This document shows positions 41,401-52,937 of a stretch of DNA of 64,000 bases, piece by piece. The stretch covers positions 4,340,001-4,404,000 of the forward strand of contig JAVTVJ010000070.1 of assembly GCA_034509425.1 (NCBI GenBank), given 5' to 3'. How positions within the stretch are numbered: the stretch's first letter is position 1; each line of letters opens with the position of its first letter. Below the pieces are notes generated by a model that worked only from the letters and a program-made list of their open reading frames with translations, was not told where the DNA came from and did no database searches. Both the position numbers and the translations under genes were made by a program. Source of the stretch: Eopsaltria australis. Its lineage: Eukaryota; Chordata; Aves; Passeriformes; Petroicidae.

Positions 41401-42649
41401 ACTTCTTTCACCCAGTACTAAACTACTCAAATTCTGCCTTCAGCCAGAGCACTGACCAGGCATTTATTAAACTTTCAGATATGCTCTTCAGTCTTTCTCA
41501 ATCCCTTGTTGTTCATCCAGCACAAAAAGAGCATTCTTAAAGTTTACTGAACTTGTTAGACTTTTTGCATCTTTTCTCATGATACCTACAAAACACTTGA
41601 CAGTGATCAGGCTGCTACTGGATAAAGAACATAACTTTTTTTTTGCTTTGTGGCATTCATTCAGCTGTCTGCATTAATTGCTGTTTCCTATTTCCCTTTA
41701 TATTATAAAGTCTTTGAGGCTGAGATTTTTTTTTAGTCTGATGTTTATAAAGCAAATATAGCCATGAAGCTCTGATTCAAAACCAGCAGGAATATTCCTT
41801 TAAACAAATAACCTCTTTTAGAGGAGAACAACAAAAGAGAGGCAGGAGTAAGAAATTGGCAGGATTTTTTTCTTTTTTGGCTTCCTTCTCTATTTGCCCA
41901 GCAAAGTAACACAGTAAAACCACACAAATTTATAAATTGGAGCTGTGGTCAGACTTATAGCATAAGTTTAACAATTACAGCAGTTAAATCAGTGGGAAAA
42001 AAAATAGGTGAAACTGGTGATATTACATACTTCTCTCATGCAATTCATGTTGAAGTATTGTTGTTTTAATAATTGTTTTAAAAATACCTATAGACTGCAG
42101 GTATTCTAGGAATCAAATCTTAAATCATACCAACAACAAAAAGTTACAGTACAATTGATTGCCCCTTTTTCCACTCATTCCTATGGCTAACTTGAAAATA
42201 ATTAGGTAATGAAATCAACTCTCAGAGCAGTCTTATGTGAAAATTCTACCCTAAAATATCATTGCGTTCAGAAATTAAATTTATGTTTGCTACTCTTGAT
42301 ACATGTTATTTGAGTTTTCGATCAACTCTTTTGATGTACATCAAGTGTTCATACACATGGAAAAAATAGTGATTCAACAAAACACAAGTGGAACATCACC
42401 AGGAGTGTGAACTTTTTTTCCTTTCTCTCCACTCAGTGCAAAAATACTTGTATTTACCGGCTAAATTCTAATTAGAATAGATGATACTGGGAAAAACGGC
42501 TTAGTAATGTATCCTGACAGAAGTCGTATTAAAAAAAAAGACTAAATATGCAATTTGCCTAATCCGTGCTACTATAATTACGCTACAAAATACTGTGGGG
42601 ACGCCAACTTTTCAGACTTTAGACTGAAAACGGGCATTTTCCACAAACG
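38421..42649. other. Non-coding AT-rich sequence left of CpG island 2
   Basis: There are no recognisable exons or repeats. The sequence is AT-rich with several poly-T and poly-A runs. It would be intron if the 42.9 kb exon is transcribed leftward into ARHGAP18. Confidence 0.55.
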
Positions 42650-42893
42650 CGCCTCGTTGTCCTGCGGTGCCGCAAGGCGCGCTTCGGGGAGCGGCTGGAC
42701 AGAGCCCGAGGCGGCGGGGAGCGGAGCGGAGCGCGGCGGGGAGCTCCGGGCCGGGGCAGGACACGCTCCCAGCCGCGGTGACACCCCTGACACCCCCGCC
42801 ACTGCCCCTCGCTCCCGCACCGCGCCGCGGTTCCCTCCCGGCTGTCGCGCCGGCGGGAGGCGCAGCGCGGCGGCCGCGCTCGCCCGCCCTTAC

Positions 42894-42937
42894 CTCAGGT
42901 GCAGGTAGTGCACCAGCTTCGTCACCACGGTCACCAT
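42894..42937 (-). CDS. Candidate alternative first exon, MVTVVTKLVHYLHL; possibly ARHGAP18
   Basis: On the minus strand an ATG at 42937-42935 in good context (AAGATGG, purine at -3 and G at +4) opens 14 codons and reaches a consensus donor AG|GTAAGG at 42893. The exon ends in phase 2, the same phase as the canonical ARHGAP18 exon 1 at 16522. A transcript from here could therefore splice in frame to ARHGAP18 exon 2. The encoded peptide is hydrophobic and basic and could form an amphipathic helix; it lacks the conserved VVLTAYH motif. I do not recognise the peptide from any named protein. Alternatives are the first exon of an unrecognised separate gene, or a non-coding transcript with a chance ATG. 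Confidence 0.5.
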
Positions 42938-43240
42938 CTTCCCGGGTCACCTTCCCCGCCGCCTCGGGGCCGGGAGGGACACGCGATGAGAAAGGAGCCG
43001 CTATCTGCGACTCCTCCGTCAGCGGCTCCTCTCTGCCGCTTCACCGCTCTCGGCCCCTCGGGCGGCAGCGGCTTCGCCCCTCGGCCGTGCCCTGCCCGCA
43101 CCGCCGCCGCCGCCGCGGACACTCGGCCGCCACCGCCCCGCCCGGGCAGAGGCGGGGCCGGGGCCCCCCCGCGGGACCGCCCGACCTCGCCCCCTCCTCT
43201 GGCCGCCCGCCCGGGGGCAGCGCCCGAGGCAGCGGGGCCG

Positions 43241-43305
43241 AGGACACTGAGGGGCGGCGGGGCTCAGGGCACTGAGGGGCGGCGGGGCCCAGGGCGCTGA
43301 GGGGC
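43241..43305. repeat. GC-rich minisatellite, 25-bp unit, about 2.6 copies
   Basis: Units at 43241-43265 and 43266-43290 share the core CACTGAGGGGCGGCGGGG, and a partial third unit follows at 43291-43305. The repeat lies inside CpG island 2, about 300 bp upstream of the candidate first exon in the direction of transcription. Its guanine runs could form quadruplexes on the plus strand. Confidence 0.85.
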
Positions 43306-44521
43306 CGAGACCCCGGCGCATCTTCGCCAGTGGAGGCGCGGGGTGTCCCCGCCGTCGGGGCGGCCCCTGCCCGCTCCGCTCCGCTCAGCGCCGGCCGGCG
43401 GCGGGGACACCGTGACAGCGGCAGAGGGAAAGGGAGCGTGCGGAAACACAGGCAGAGGGGTGCGGCGTGGGTGCCCCTCGGGAGGGGAAGCCGGTCCCGT
43501 CCCAGCGTGTGGCACGGCTGAGACCCGCACGGTGCCTCTCTGAAACGCTGCTCAGTGGGGAAGAGTTAAACGAGGGCCTAGGGAGGTGATTGTTGGCCTG
43601 GGCAAGCTGCCCCGCCTTACGAAACCGATGGATGTTTGCGCTCCGTTCAGCACAGCAGAGGACGAGGAAGGAGAGATGGTTTGACTACGGCGTGTTAGCG
43701 TTTACACAGGAGGATTTGTCATAGTTGTTTAGCCTACCAGACATAAGAACCAAAAGGACTGAAGCAGGAGGCAGACAAATTCAGGCTGGGAACAATGGAA
43801 CACCATTGGTGTTACCGTAAGGGTACTGAAACACTGAAATTACCTATAGAAACCACTACTGGATCTTGGCTCTCTTGAAATTTCACCTCTACAGTGGATG
43901 ACTTCCTCATATAAACCACATACAAGTAATTTCCACATCTGTTTGATTTGGGTTATGGAGAAAATTCTGGGGTCTTTATTGCTGTGAAGATCAACCTAGA
44001 GGATCACAGCACAAGTGATCAGAGTAGTAGATCCATGTTCTCAAATCTATGAATGTTAATTACTTAGTTTCTGGTGCACTCCAAATTAAGAGTATCTCTT
44101 CAGCCTTATTCTCCTCTTCTTGTTCATCCACTGTGGGCACCAAACATGACAAGACTCTTGAAAAAAGTTGTATGCATTAAGTGTAATTCAAAGACATTCA
44201 TAATGCACACATTACCTTCTATGAAGAAGTCTTGCACATGTAACTGTGTTTCATATTTTCTGATTCAAAATGCTTAATTAAATTACTTACTCTATTGAAG
44301 GATTTCACTGTGTAGATAACATTCAAACTACTGAAACTTATGAAGAAAGTTCAGCCACAGTACATGAAATGTTTCCAGTCCACCAGGAAGTATCCAGGTC
44401 TGTGGTAGCTTAGAAGTAAGTTTAGTGCCAGAAAGATAAAATTTAAATGTTTTCTATAAATTAGAAGTTTGAATCTGTAAGCTATTATTGATTCATATCT
44501 ATATATTCATATGCATATTCA

Positions 44522-44545
44522 GTATATATACATATATATATATAT
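44522..44545. repeat. TA-type microsatellite
   Basis: Alternating TA/CA dinucleotides continue from a TA-rich stretch just upstream at about 44497-44520. It is an ordinary simple repeat. Confidence 0.85.
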
Positions 44546-47500
44546 CTCTTGAAGTAAGCTGGCTACAGTAAATTTTATTTCAGTTTTTCAGTCCTAGAAA
44601 GAACTGCTTGGAAATCCCCGTACTCAGTTTTAACTCAGTTTGTGGTTTCCTGTAGTCTCTAATCCTTTCTGTCTATGCATTCTTGACAGTATCAGATTTG
44701 TGAGAAAAGTGTGTTTAGTTTTGGGGGATTTGATGAATCAGGTATAATACAGATTCTGTAAACATATAGAAGATGATGTAGATAGTTAAAATAGGCTTGG
44801 GGGGCATTTTTTGGTAATGACAAATACTGCAACTTGGATATTTTTGTCCCATTCTACATATGTTTTTATATCTCACATCCTCAAGTTTGTTGTTTCATCA
44901 ATGCAGTTATTTTGCTCTCCATAAATTCTTTCTGTACTTTCTGTATCTCTCAGCTTATGTCAATTAGAGCTCCAAAATATTTGCCCTTCACTTGCTAGCT
45001 TGTTCTTATCCTCTGTGCTGCTCTCTACACCATTCACAGCAGAGTGGAGCAGAGGTAGTGTTTCATTTCTAGCAGCTTTAACACAGTTGGCTTATTATTT
45101 TTGTACTTCATGATCCCCCTTTCGTATTTCTTCTTAAAATTGCTTATCTCTCAGTTGTGTTCCTTAAGTAATACTTACTTGCTAATTCCATGCTTGTATT
45201 TATCCATATAACAATTTTTTTTCTTTCAGAAAGATTATCAATCTGATGTAGCTGTTACCTAAAAATGCTATTAAAGTTCAAACTCTTTTTTCCCTACATC
45301 ACCTTGCTAGACTAAAAAATCATCTCAGATATTCATTTTTGTTTTCCCTGCAAGAATTTAAACTTTCCATGAAAAAAAATTCTGAAAAGTCTGTTTTGCA
45401 ATTTCTAAAAAGACCTTCCAAAATGTTTGAAATAAAATATACACTTCAGGAGTTTTGTTTCAGTATTGCTTCACTTTATTCCATTGTTTGACTTTTTTGT
45501 TTGTTTTTTAGCATCATGTTCGGGTGTATTTCAATAGTCAAGAAGGTAACACATGTCTTTTGATTATATTCTGTCAGAAGATTTCCACAAAAAGAACTTT
45601 TAGATTTCTACTAATCAGTATTTTCCATCAGAAAGCTATCCATCAGAAAATCTTAAATAATTCAAAGGACTGAAAATTTAGCTCAGTATTTTCACCATGC
45701 TAAGGATGAAAGCAAAGCTTTTCAGGATAAAGTATTTGGTCGCCCATAGTGGACAAGTGAGGCATAAGCTGTTGGAAGGGGGAAATAAATTCCTAATCCT
45801 ATTAGCTAATAGATGGCTTATTCCCAGCTGATCATCGTATGTTCTTTTTACAGTATCTAGCTGATTTAATACAATTCTGGAGGTTTTTTCCCCATTCTTA
45901 CATTTTCCACTTGCAATCCTCATTGAGATGTATACAAATTGGCAAACCTCATCATGCCAGACAAACATGTTGGGATAGTGAGGTTGAAACAAAAAAGCAG
46001 TGTATTAGGTGTAATTATGGGTAAAGAATCTGAAGAAGAGGTACCACCTTTTGAAGTCAGAGCTTTGCCTGCAGAGGAAATACTTGGGAAAGGATTCCAG
46101 TAAGCTCCATGGAATGAAGAGGTAGAGTCCGTATAAATATAGACTCCATCAAAATGCACTTTGAGTATTGTCAGAAGAGTTCACTGACTCTAAAATGGAT
46201 CAGGTGATTATGATGAAGTGTCAGGAGAGTATAGGAGCCCTCAGATGTCTTGAGCATATCATATTCTGATACATAAAAGCATCCAGGTCCACTGGAGAAT
46301 GAAGCGTTCATAATTTAACACAATCTGCAGACAGAACTCCAGAGAAGAAGCAAAAGAAGAATCTGGTGACAAAACTGAGTTGCATTTGGTAGCCTGAGAC
46401 AATTTGCCATTGTGAGGCTGGTGTACTACAGCAGCAATTGTCATTATGAATCCCAGAGTTTAATGTGGGATGTAGTTTGGATAATGTTTAATTTTTTTAT
46501 GGAGAAAGCAGGTTTCAGAACAGAAATGTACCGTGAACTACTAACATCAGCAAGGTTCTCACTGCAGGCTCAGAAAGAGCATTTGTGATTGCAGTAGAAT
46601 TGTAAATACATAGCGTTTGTACTGTTGGTATAATCTAGTAATCTTAAAGATACATAACCTAATAAAAGCAGAAAAAAATTAATGTCATGTTTTTAATATC
46701 TTCATCAGATGATCTGTATCATGGAGAATACACACACACTCTATCATAAGCAGAACTCAAGCATGCTTTATAATTTGCTTTCCTTAACTAAGCAATAATA
46801 TATTTCAAAGTTAAAAATGAAATTATAGATGGGCTTTCCTAAAATTCCTGCACACTGTCCATATTTATTAGGAATATATGAAAAAAATTTCCCTATACTC
46901 TTTCTGTAAAAAAATATGATGGTTTGAATTTCTTCATCTGCCATTAGTTGGTTGTCAGGTGTAATTTCTTGCCTTATTTGCCTTCAAAGCCAACCTGAAT
47001 CACTCTGAAAAGGATACTCAAGCACTTAGCTATACCATTAATTTTCATGGAAAAATGCACTTTAAGGGGAAAAAAAAAGGTGCCGCTTCAAGGTAGCAGC
47101 AAGACATCAATTTTCTGTGTTTGAAATTAACATAATGTTTTACATAATGATCCTCTCTGCTGATCATTAAAATAACATAGTTACCTCGGCAACTGGAACA
47201 GTCTGCAAATGTTATCTAGTGATACATAACACATTCTAAAAATACATACAACAAATAAGGTCTGAAACATTATTATTTGGGGAAAAAAATTTCAATAAAA
47301 TTGCCTTCTGGTCTAAGCAGATTTTTTGTGAGAAAATTTCAGTTCAATACAACTTTATTTTTATTCAAAACTGACTTTATTTGCTCAAAACTTGAAGACT
47401 TGATGTTTCATTTCCTGACAATGGAAAAACAGTAGCTGCTTTTCAATTACATTTTTTCATTTTTCTGTAAATGTTTCAAAGCCAAATGTTCAAGCAATGA

Positions 47501-50500
47501 AATTTATTTCTAAAGCAAGGGTTGAATGTTACTGCTGTAAAATATAGCATACCAAATAACTCACTGACGAATTCAGGGGGTTTAGGGAGTCCACTACTTT
47601 ATATCTGAATGTCTCCACTGTCATTGCTGGTATCCTTGTGAATCTGTCCTGAACAACTGAGATCTAATGGGACTGAAATGAACCGACATTGACACCTTTC
47701 ACCTTTTTCCTTTTCAAGCAAAACTTAGTCAGCTGTGTTCACTGATGGTTTTGGGTGTCTTAAAATGAATTTTTGTGTATCATTGATTTACTGGAAAGTT
47801 TTTGCCAGGACGAGCTACCAGCACATCTCCCAGTAGAATGGAAAATTGCTCCAAGGTAGGTAACTTGGCTCATCTCCTTTAAGTTCTCTTTCATTCTTCC
47901 TGGGCATTGAAGCTGCTACATTCTTGAAACACCTTCTTCCCTCTGCCTTTGCCACTCACTGCCTGCCTTTCTCTCTCCTGAGAGTGTACTAAGGAATACT
48001 CCGACTTCTGTAGGATTTGTTATAATTTTCCAGAGAAGTTGTGTTAAAACAATCCCTTAGAATTCAGATTATTCTTAAATACTGAATTTGAATTAATGTA
48101 ATTTGCTGTTGAATTTTCTTGTGTAATTTAGCTAATATCTACAAATTTTTTTTCAGTTCATACCATATGGGATATCAAACACAGAGATCTTTTCTGTCAA
48201 TTTTAATGGTACTTCTTTGTGTGGAACCCCATCAAGGTTTACAAAGTGTATCAAAGCACTTTTATCAGTATATTTCAAGAGCTATTGATCTGGATGTAAT
48301 TTGAATTCAGAAGTTTCTGAAGACTTCTAGGAAAATAGTAATTCTTAAGGTATTTGAGAATTCTGCCATGGGTTATTTTAAACACTTCTCCTTTGAATGT
48401 TGAAAATCTGGTGACAAGATCACTCTGAGAGAGCATCTGGCTACGTATAAGTGGTCCTTTTTTAGAGTATTGTTCCAATAGATATAACGGGATCTTTGCT
48501 TTGGAAGCAAGAGTCAGCCCTTTGTTTACAGATCTTTTTGCAAATGCACAGCAAATATTCTCCTATTAGGATTTATTTTCATTGGAATGTGAGAAACAAA
48601 AATGGCTGTAAGTATCTTGATTTTAGGAAAATGACAGCAAGGACACTACATCATTTGCATCTTCCTTACAGGCTCCAGTTTCAACCATTCATCCTTCCAT
48701 CTGAACGCAACTGTTTTCTAGGGGTTGGCCACCTGAAAAGATTGGGGCCAAGGCCTTTCCTCAGGTTTTCATTGTGGAATTTGGTGTCATAGTGTTGCCT
48801 CCCAAATCCCCAGTCCAAGCCCATGCCATGCTACATCAGGACAACACCTAGGCACATATCTTTCCCTTCTTTCACCCTTGTTGGCAGAGGAAACCTGAGT
48901 GTATGAACTGGGAGAGGACTGCAACATATTCCTTTTGTCTCCTGAATTGGTGGCTGGATGGAGTAGGAGCTAAGTCCATCATAGAGCATGCTTGCCCAAC
49001 AAAACAGGCATAATTATCCTGGTGCATCTGAAAAGCAACTGTAAAAGCATCCATATCAATCTCCTTGAGCAAAGGAGAAGTTGGAACATAGCCTCACACT
49101 AAAAGTTTTAAAGCCAATAATAAAGGTATTAATTACACCATCAACTTTTATAACCATTCCTAAGACCTTTATCCTCTCTGGCATCTAATGAGAGAGTGCA
49201 TGCTGTCTGGGGCCATGATTAGCTCACAAAAAAAGAGAGATTAAGAGTATTAGACATTGCAGAGCAGATGGATCATTACACAGGATCTTAAGCCAATAAA
49301 TAAATATTCCAAGTATGTCACATTTGGAAAATAAAAAAAATATTTAAATGAATCTTTAAATACCTGTGAAGATTAACAGGTATCTAACTTTATGGTGTGT
49401 CAACATACATACCAGATGATGAAATAAAAAATATGTAAGGCTTTCACATCTTTTCTCAGTTTATCAAAGCTCACTTGGTTGAAAAACTGTGGACCACAGA
49501 AATCCTGTGCATGTATATCCAATGCAGGAAACTGCAGATGACTCATCTACATCTCTGCTAATCCAGTATTAATCATGCTGTGTTTTCCTGTATTTATCGG
49601 TGCCCTAGTTGTTGGTAGTTTTAGAAATACAGAAATAATGAGTAGTGTAAGGTTTTGTTTTGCTAGCTTTTTAAAGTTTGCATACAAAAGAGACGAAAAT
49701 GTTGATCAAGCAATTTACAGAACTGGAAAAATGACAGGCTTAGTCCGTAATAACCAACTCTTTTCTTCACTAGGAAATTATAAGTATTTAACCTATATTT
49801 TTGCAAAAATGCCAACTAAAAATCATAATGCTTCCTGTACTCCATTGTTTGATATTTGGCTGTTTTCACATGGTTGAGTTAGTTTGTTGGTCCCAGAGCA
49901 AGTTTGGTTGTTTGTTGGTTTTTTTTGCATTAGCCATTTTCCTAGGCATTAGCCTAGGGATACATGCTTAGGGTCTCAAACCTCCCCCTCCCATTTCATT
50001 CACGTTCTTTGTTACAAGAAAGACACTTCATCATTTTGAACAAGTATGAATGCAAAGCCCTTTAGAGGGAGGGCTGAACCAAGAAGAGCTATAATCTGTC
50101 TCAGTAGGTGGTTGGACATGATGAAAAGGAGTTTCTTGCCTCTGAAAAGAAATCTTAAAATTACTCTAAGTATGGTATTATTAAGGTATGCTATTTGTGT
50201 ACTCTTCCATTGTTTTCTGTTTACAATTTCTAATCTTCTTCCCTGCAGACTCTGCCTTGAAGTGGATGAAGTCTCCATCTGTTTGTGATGTTTTCTAGAC
50301 TGATTACACCCCCACTGATACCTGGGTATGTGCAAACTTGTGACTGCTAGACTGTATCACAAGGGGTTAAATAACACTAAACCCACAACAACTAAATTAG
50401 ACAATATTCCTGTGACTGGCTGAGTCAGGGAGCAAAGAATTCTGAGAATTTTGGGGCAGAAGCCACAAGCATAACATCACAGATTATGTTTGTAACTATG

Positions 50501-52774
50501 GATGTGGAGACCACCTGTTCTAGAATCATGTGTACATCAGCAGAGAAACAGATTGCTGCTTACAAGTGGCATACGAGTCTCATGTCATGAGACTCCAGTG
50601 CTACAAGTTCAGTCTGCAAGTTTTTTTCTTCTTTCACCAATCTTGTGTGTTTCTGTCTTCTCATTTCTTGCTTTCATGTGCCTTTTTTCCAAACACATGT
50701 CCCTGGTGTTGTTTTCTCTGTTTTCCTTCTGCTTTCTGTAGTGCTCTTTTCTTGCTATCTTCAGCAGGTCTCTTGGGAAAGCATATACAGTGCTCTTTGG
50801 CTCCTCCAGCAGCTCTTCTTTCTCACCTTGACTGTCTTGACTGTTATCAATTAGTCACATGCAAATTGCTCAAGTGGGACACTATTTTTGTTCCAGAAAC
50901 AGCCAGGTTTGTGATATTCAAAAGTACTGTTTTGGTACCTCAGTTAGGAATCATACAGTATTAGATATTATACCTGAAGGCTTCTAACCAGGTAATGGCC
51001 ACACAGACACAGCTCATATTGCTTCTATGGTTAATATTTATTTGCAATATAAAATTTACCTATACTTGTAACATTAGGTGTAATATTTATCATTGGACGT
51101 AACATAGAAGTGATGGAAAAGATGAAATAATTAATGTGGAAGTTGTCTCACAATTCCATATCTGAAAGTAATGCAAAAGCCTAATGACCCTTTAGTAGGT
51201 GGATTAATGCTTTTAATCCTTGACAGAGATCTTGCTGTGATTGGTTTTCTACCACTGGCTTAGTTGTATGTGCTTTGAAGAAATACTGGGACTAAAGCAC
51301 TCTTCATATTAGTCTGAAGGTACTTCTTGCTGATGATTTAAGATTTTAAATAGAAAATAAAAATGTTAAGATGGGGCAGCAGAGTTACTAAAAGCTACAG
51401 CTGGACTGACACGCGTAGAAGAAAATCCTGTCAGGTTAAAAATAGAAACATGTTCCACCCGTGGATTAAGTTTATTTCTAATCCACTCATGTTCTGCCAC
51501 ATGGCACACTACCTACACACACAAACGCTGTGAGGAAGAGAACAGAGGTACAAATTTACATTAGACCTTACTTCCTTCCCATCCATTTCTATGGTTCTGA
51601 AAGGAAACAAACATAGAAGAAATGTCCAAACATTTTCCAAACTATAGTATCAGTTATCTGCACAGTAATTTCTCTGAAGATTTGCAAGTCAGTTTATTCA
51701 CTCTCCAGAATTATCCCTTCTGACTTCAGTATGCAACATGTTATGCTAAAAAACTCCTAAGGTCTACATCTGTTCAGTGCTATGGATTTACGTACTTGGT
51801 TTGTCTCTAAAATTACTTACGTATCTATCATTCATAAGAAATAAACTCCCTCTTTTGGGAGTCTTCTAAAAGGTGCTTCTCACAGACATGTACTTGCAGT
51901 ACTGAAGCTTAATTGAAAATGTTAAAACTTGCAATAAATTTTAAGATGATTGATTAATCAACAGGGGACTGATCCTTCAGAGGCATTGTCTGTTGAGTGA
52001 GATTAAGGCAAATGCAACATTTAGCATCCTGTGCAAACAGCAATCTTTAGTCTTCCTCTTCCGAGCAAACTGCAGTTGAAATCCAACCACTGGATTTCAT
52101 ATTTAAGACTAAGTTGCCTTTTCGCAATTTTTTCTGTTACAGCTTTATTATGATTAAAGACATAAAGAGTAAATTGAAGCCACTACTATGGTTTGTTTGT
52201 TGATTACCACTACCCATAAACCTCCACTTCGGCCACTGGTAGCTGAGGAAGAAAGAAGGCTATGTAGAAAAGTGTCTGTCAGTAGCATTTGCCTTTCCTC
52301 CTTTCAGCACAGCCAGACTATAAATGGGTTATGAGCAAAAATGAGAATAGCCTGCAGCTTTTGTAGAAACCATTTGCCTGCAGCATCCCTGGAAGCAAGA
52401 GGGTCAACCCAACATTAGGGATTGTACTTCTGCCTCCCTTGTCTTGGGCAGCTTCTAAGTGAGAGCTTTAACTTAAGATGGAACGAGGTGGAGAATGAGG
52501 TATGTGCTGTTCAACTATTCTTCTTTGCCAGCAGTTTGTCAGTAAAGACTGCTTTAAACCTACACAGATTTATGCCAGATAGGGTGACTTTAAAGTTTTG
52601 CAGTGCTCCTTATGGCTTCTTGATTTTTAAAAAAGAGACAGCTTATCTAATTACTTGATTAATGAAAAATGTACATACAAAAGCTGAAAGTGATGAAATT
52701 GTCAAAAAACATAAGATACAAGAGATCTGGTAAGCTAAATATTAACCTTACAATTAGACAGTTGCTAACTTCAT

Positions 52775-52780
52775 TTTAAT
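52775..52780 (-). terminator. TMEM244: Candidate polyadenylation signal ATTAAA for TMEM244
   Basis: ATTAAA on the minus strand lies about 63 bases beyond the TMEM244 stop codon. In such AT-rich DNA the hexamer is expected by chance, so this is only a candidate; other AATAAA-type hexamers lie further left (for example near 52143). Confidence 0.25.
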
Positions 52781-52842
52781 TACATTGATTAACAAAACAA
52801 TAGAATTCATATAGATATAAAGGCAAGTTCTAAAATCCCTCT

Positions 52843-52937
52843 TCAAAAATCATCCAGAATAGGGTAAATGAAGTTGTCTTTGAACAAGCAATATGCTAAA
52901 ATCTGTCCTCCACCAATCATTGAAATTACTCCAGATC
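52843..52937 (-). CDS. TMEM244: TMEM244 coding exon 6 and stop
   Basis: The exon starts after CTTTCAG, completes Gly122 and encodes residues 123-152 before TGA at 52845-52843. It contains a glycine-rich hydrophobic stretch (SMIGGGQILAYCLF) and an acidic tail. Phase continuity with exon 5 and a clean stop support it. Confidence 0.9.

Larger units (their letters stand above)
42650..43540. promoter_or_regulatory. CpG island 2, candidate promoter
   Basis: This is a second abrupt CpG- and GC-rich block of about 0.9 kb flanked by AT-rich DNA, 26 kb upstream of ARHGAP18 exon 1 and about 9.3 kb downstream of the TMEM244 stop. It holds a candidate minus-strand first exon with a consensus donor and a 25-bp minisatellite. 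Islands of this density normally mark promoters. Divergent transcription to the right is also possible but cannot be read from sequence. Confidence 0.85.
43541..52842. other. Non-coding sequence between CpG island 2 and TMEM244
   Basis: No recognisable gene is present. The stretch contains a TA-rich microsatellite at about 44522-44545, a short (AC)n tract near 46731 and scattered homopolymers. The TMEM244 3' UTR is expected to occupy the right end, immediately below 52843. Confidence 0.55.

Noticed and set aside
42667..43275. 202-codon plus-strand open frame in CpG island 2
   Set aside because: It is a proline-, arginine- and alanine-rich translation of CpG-island DNA, with several overlapping frames on both strands. 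Stop codons are simply rare at this GC content.
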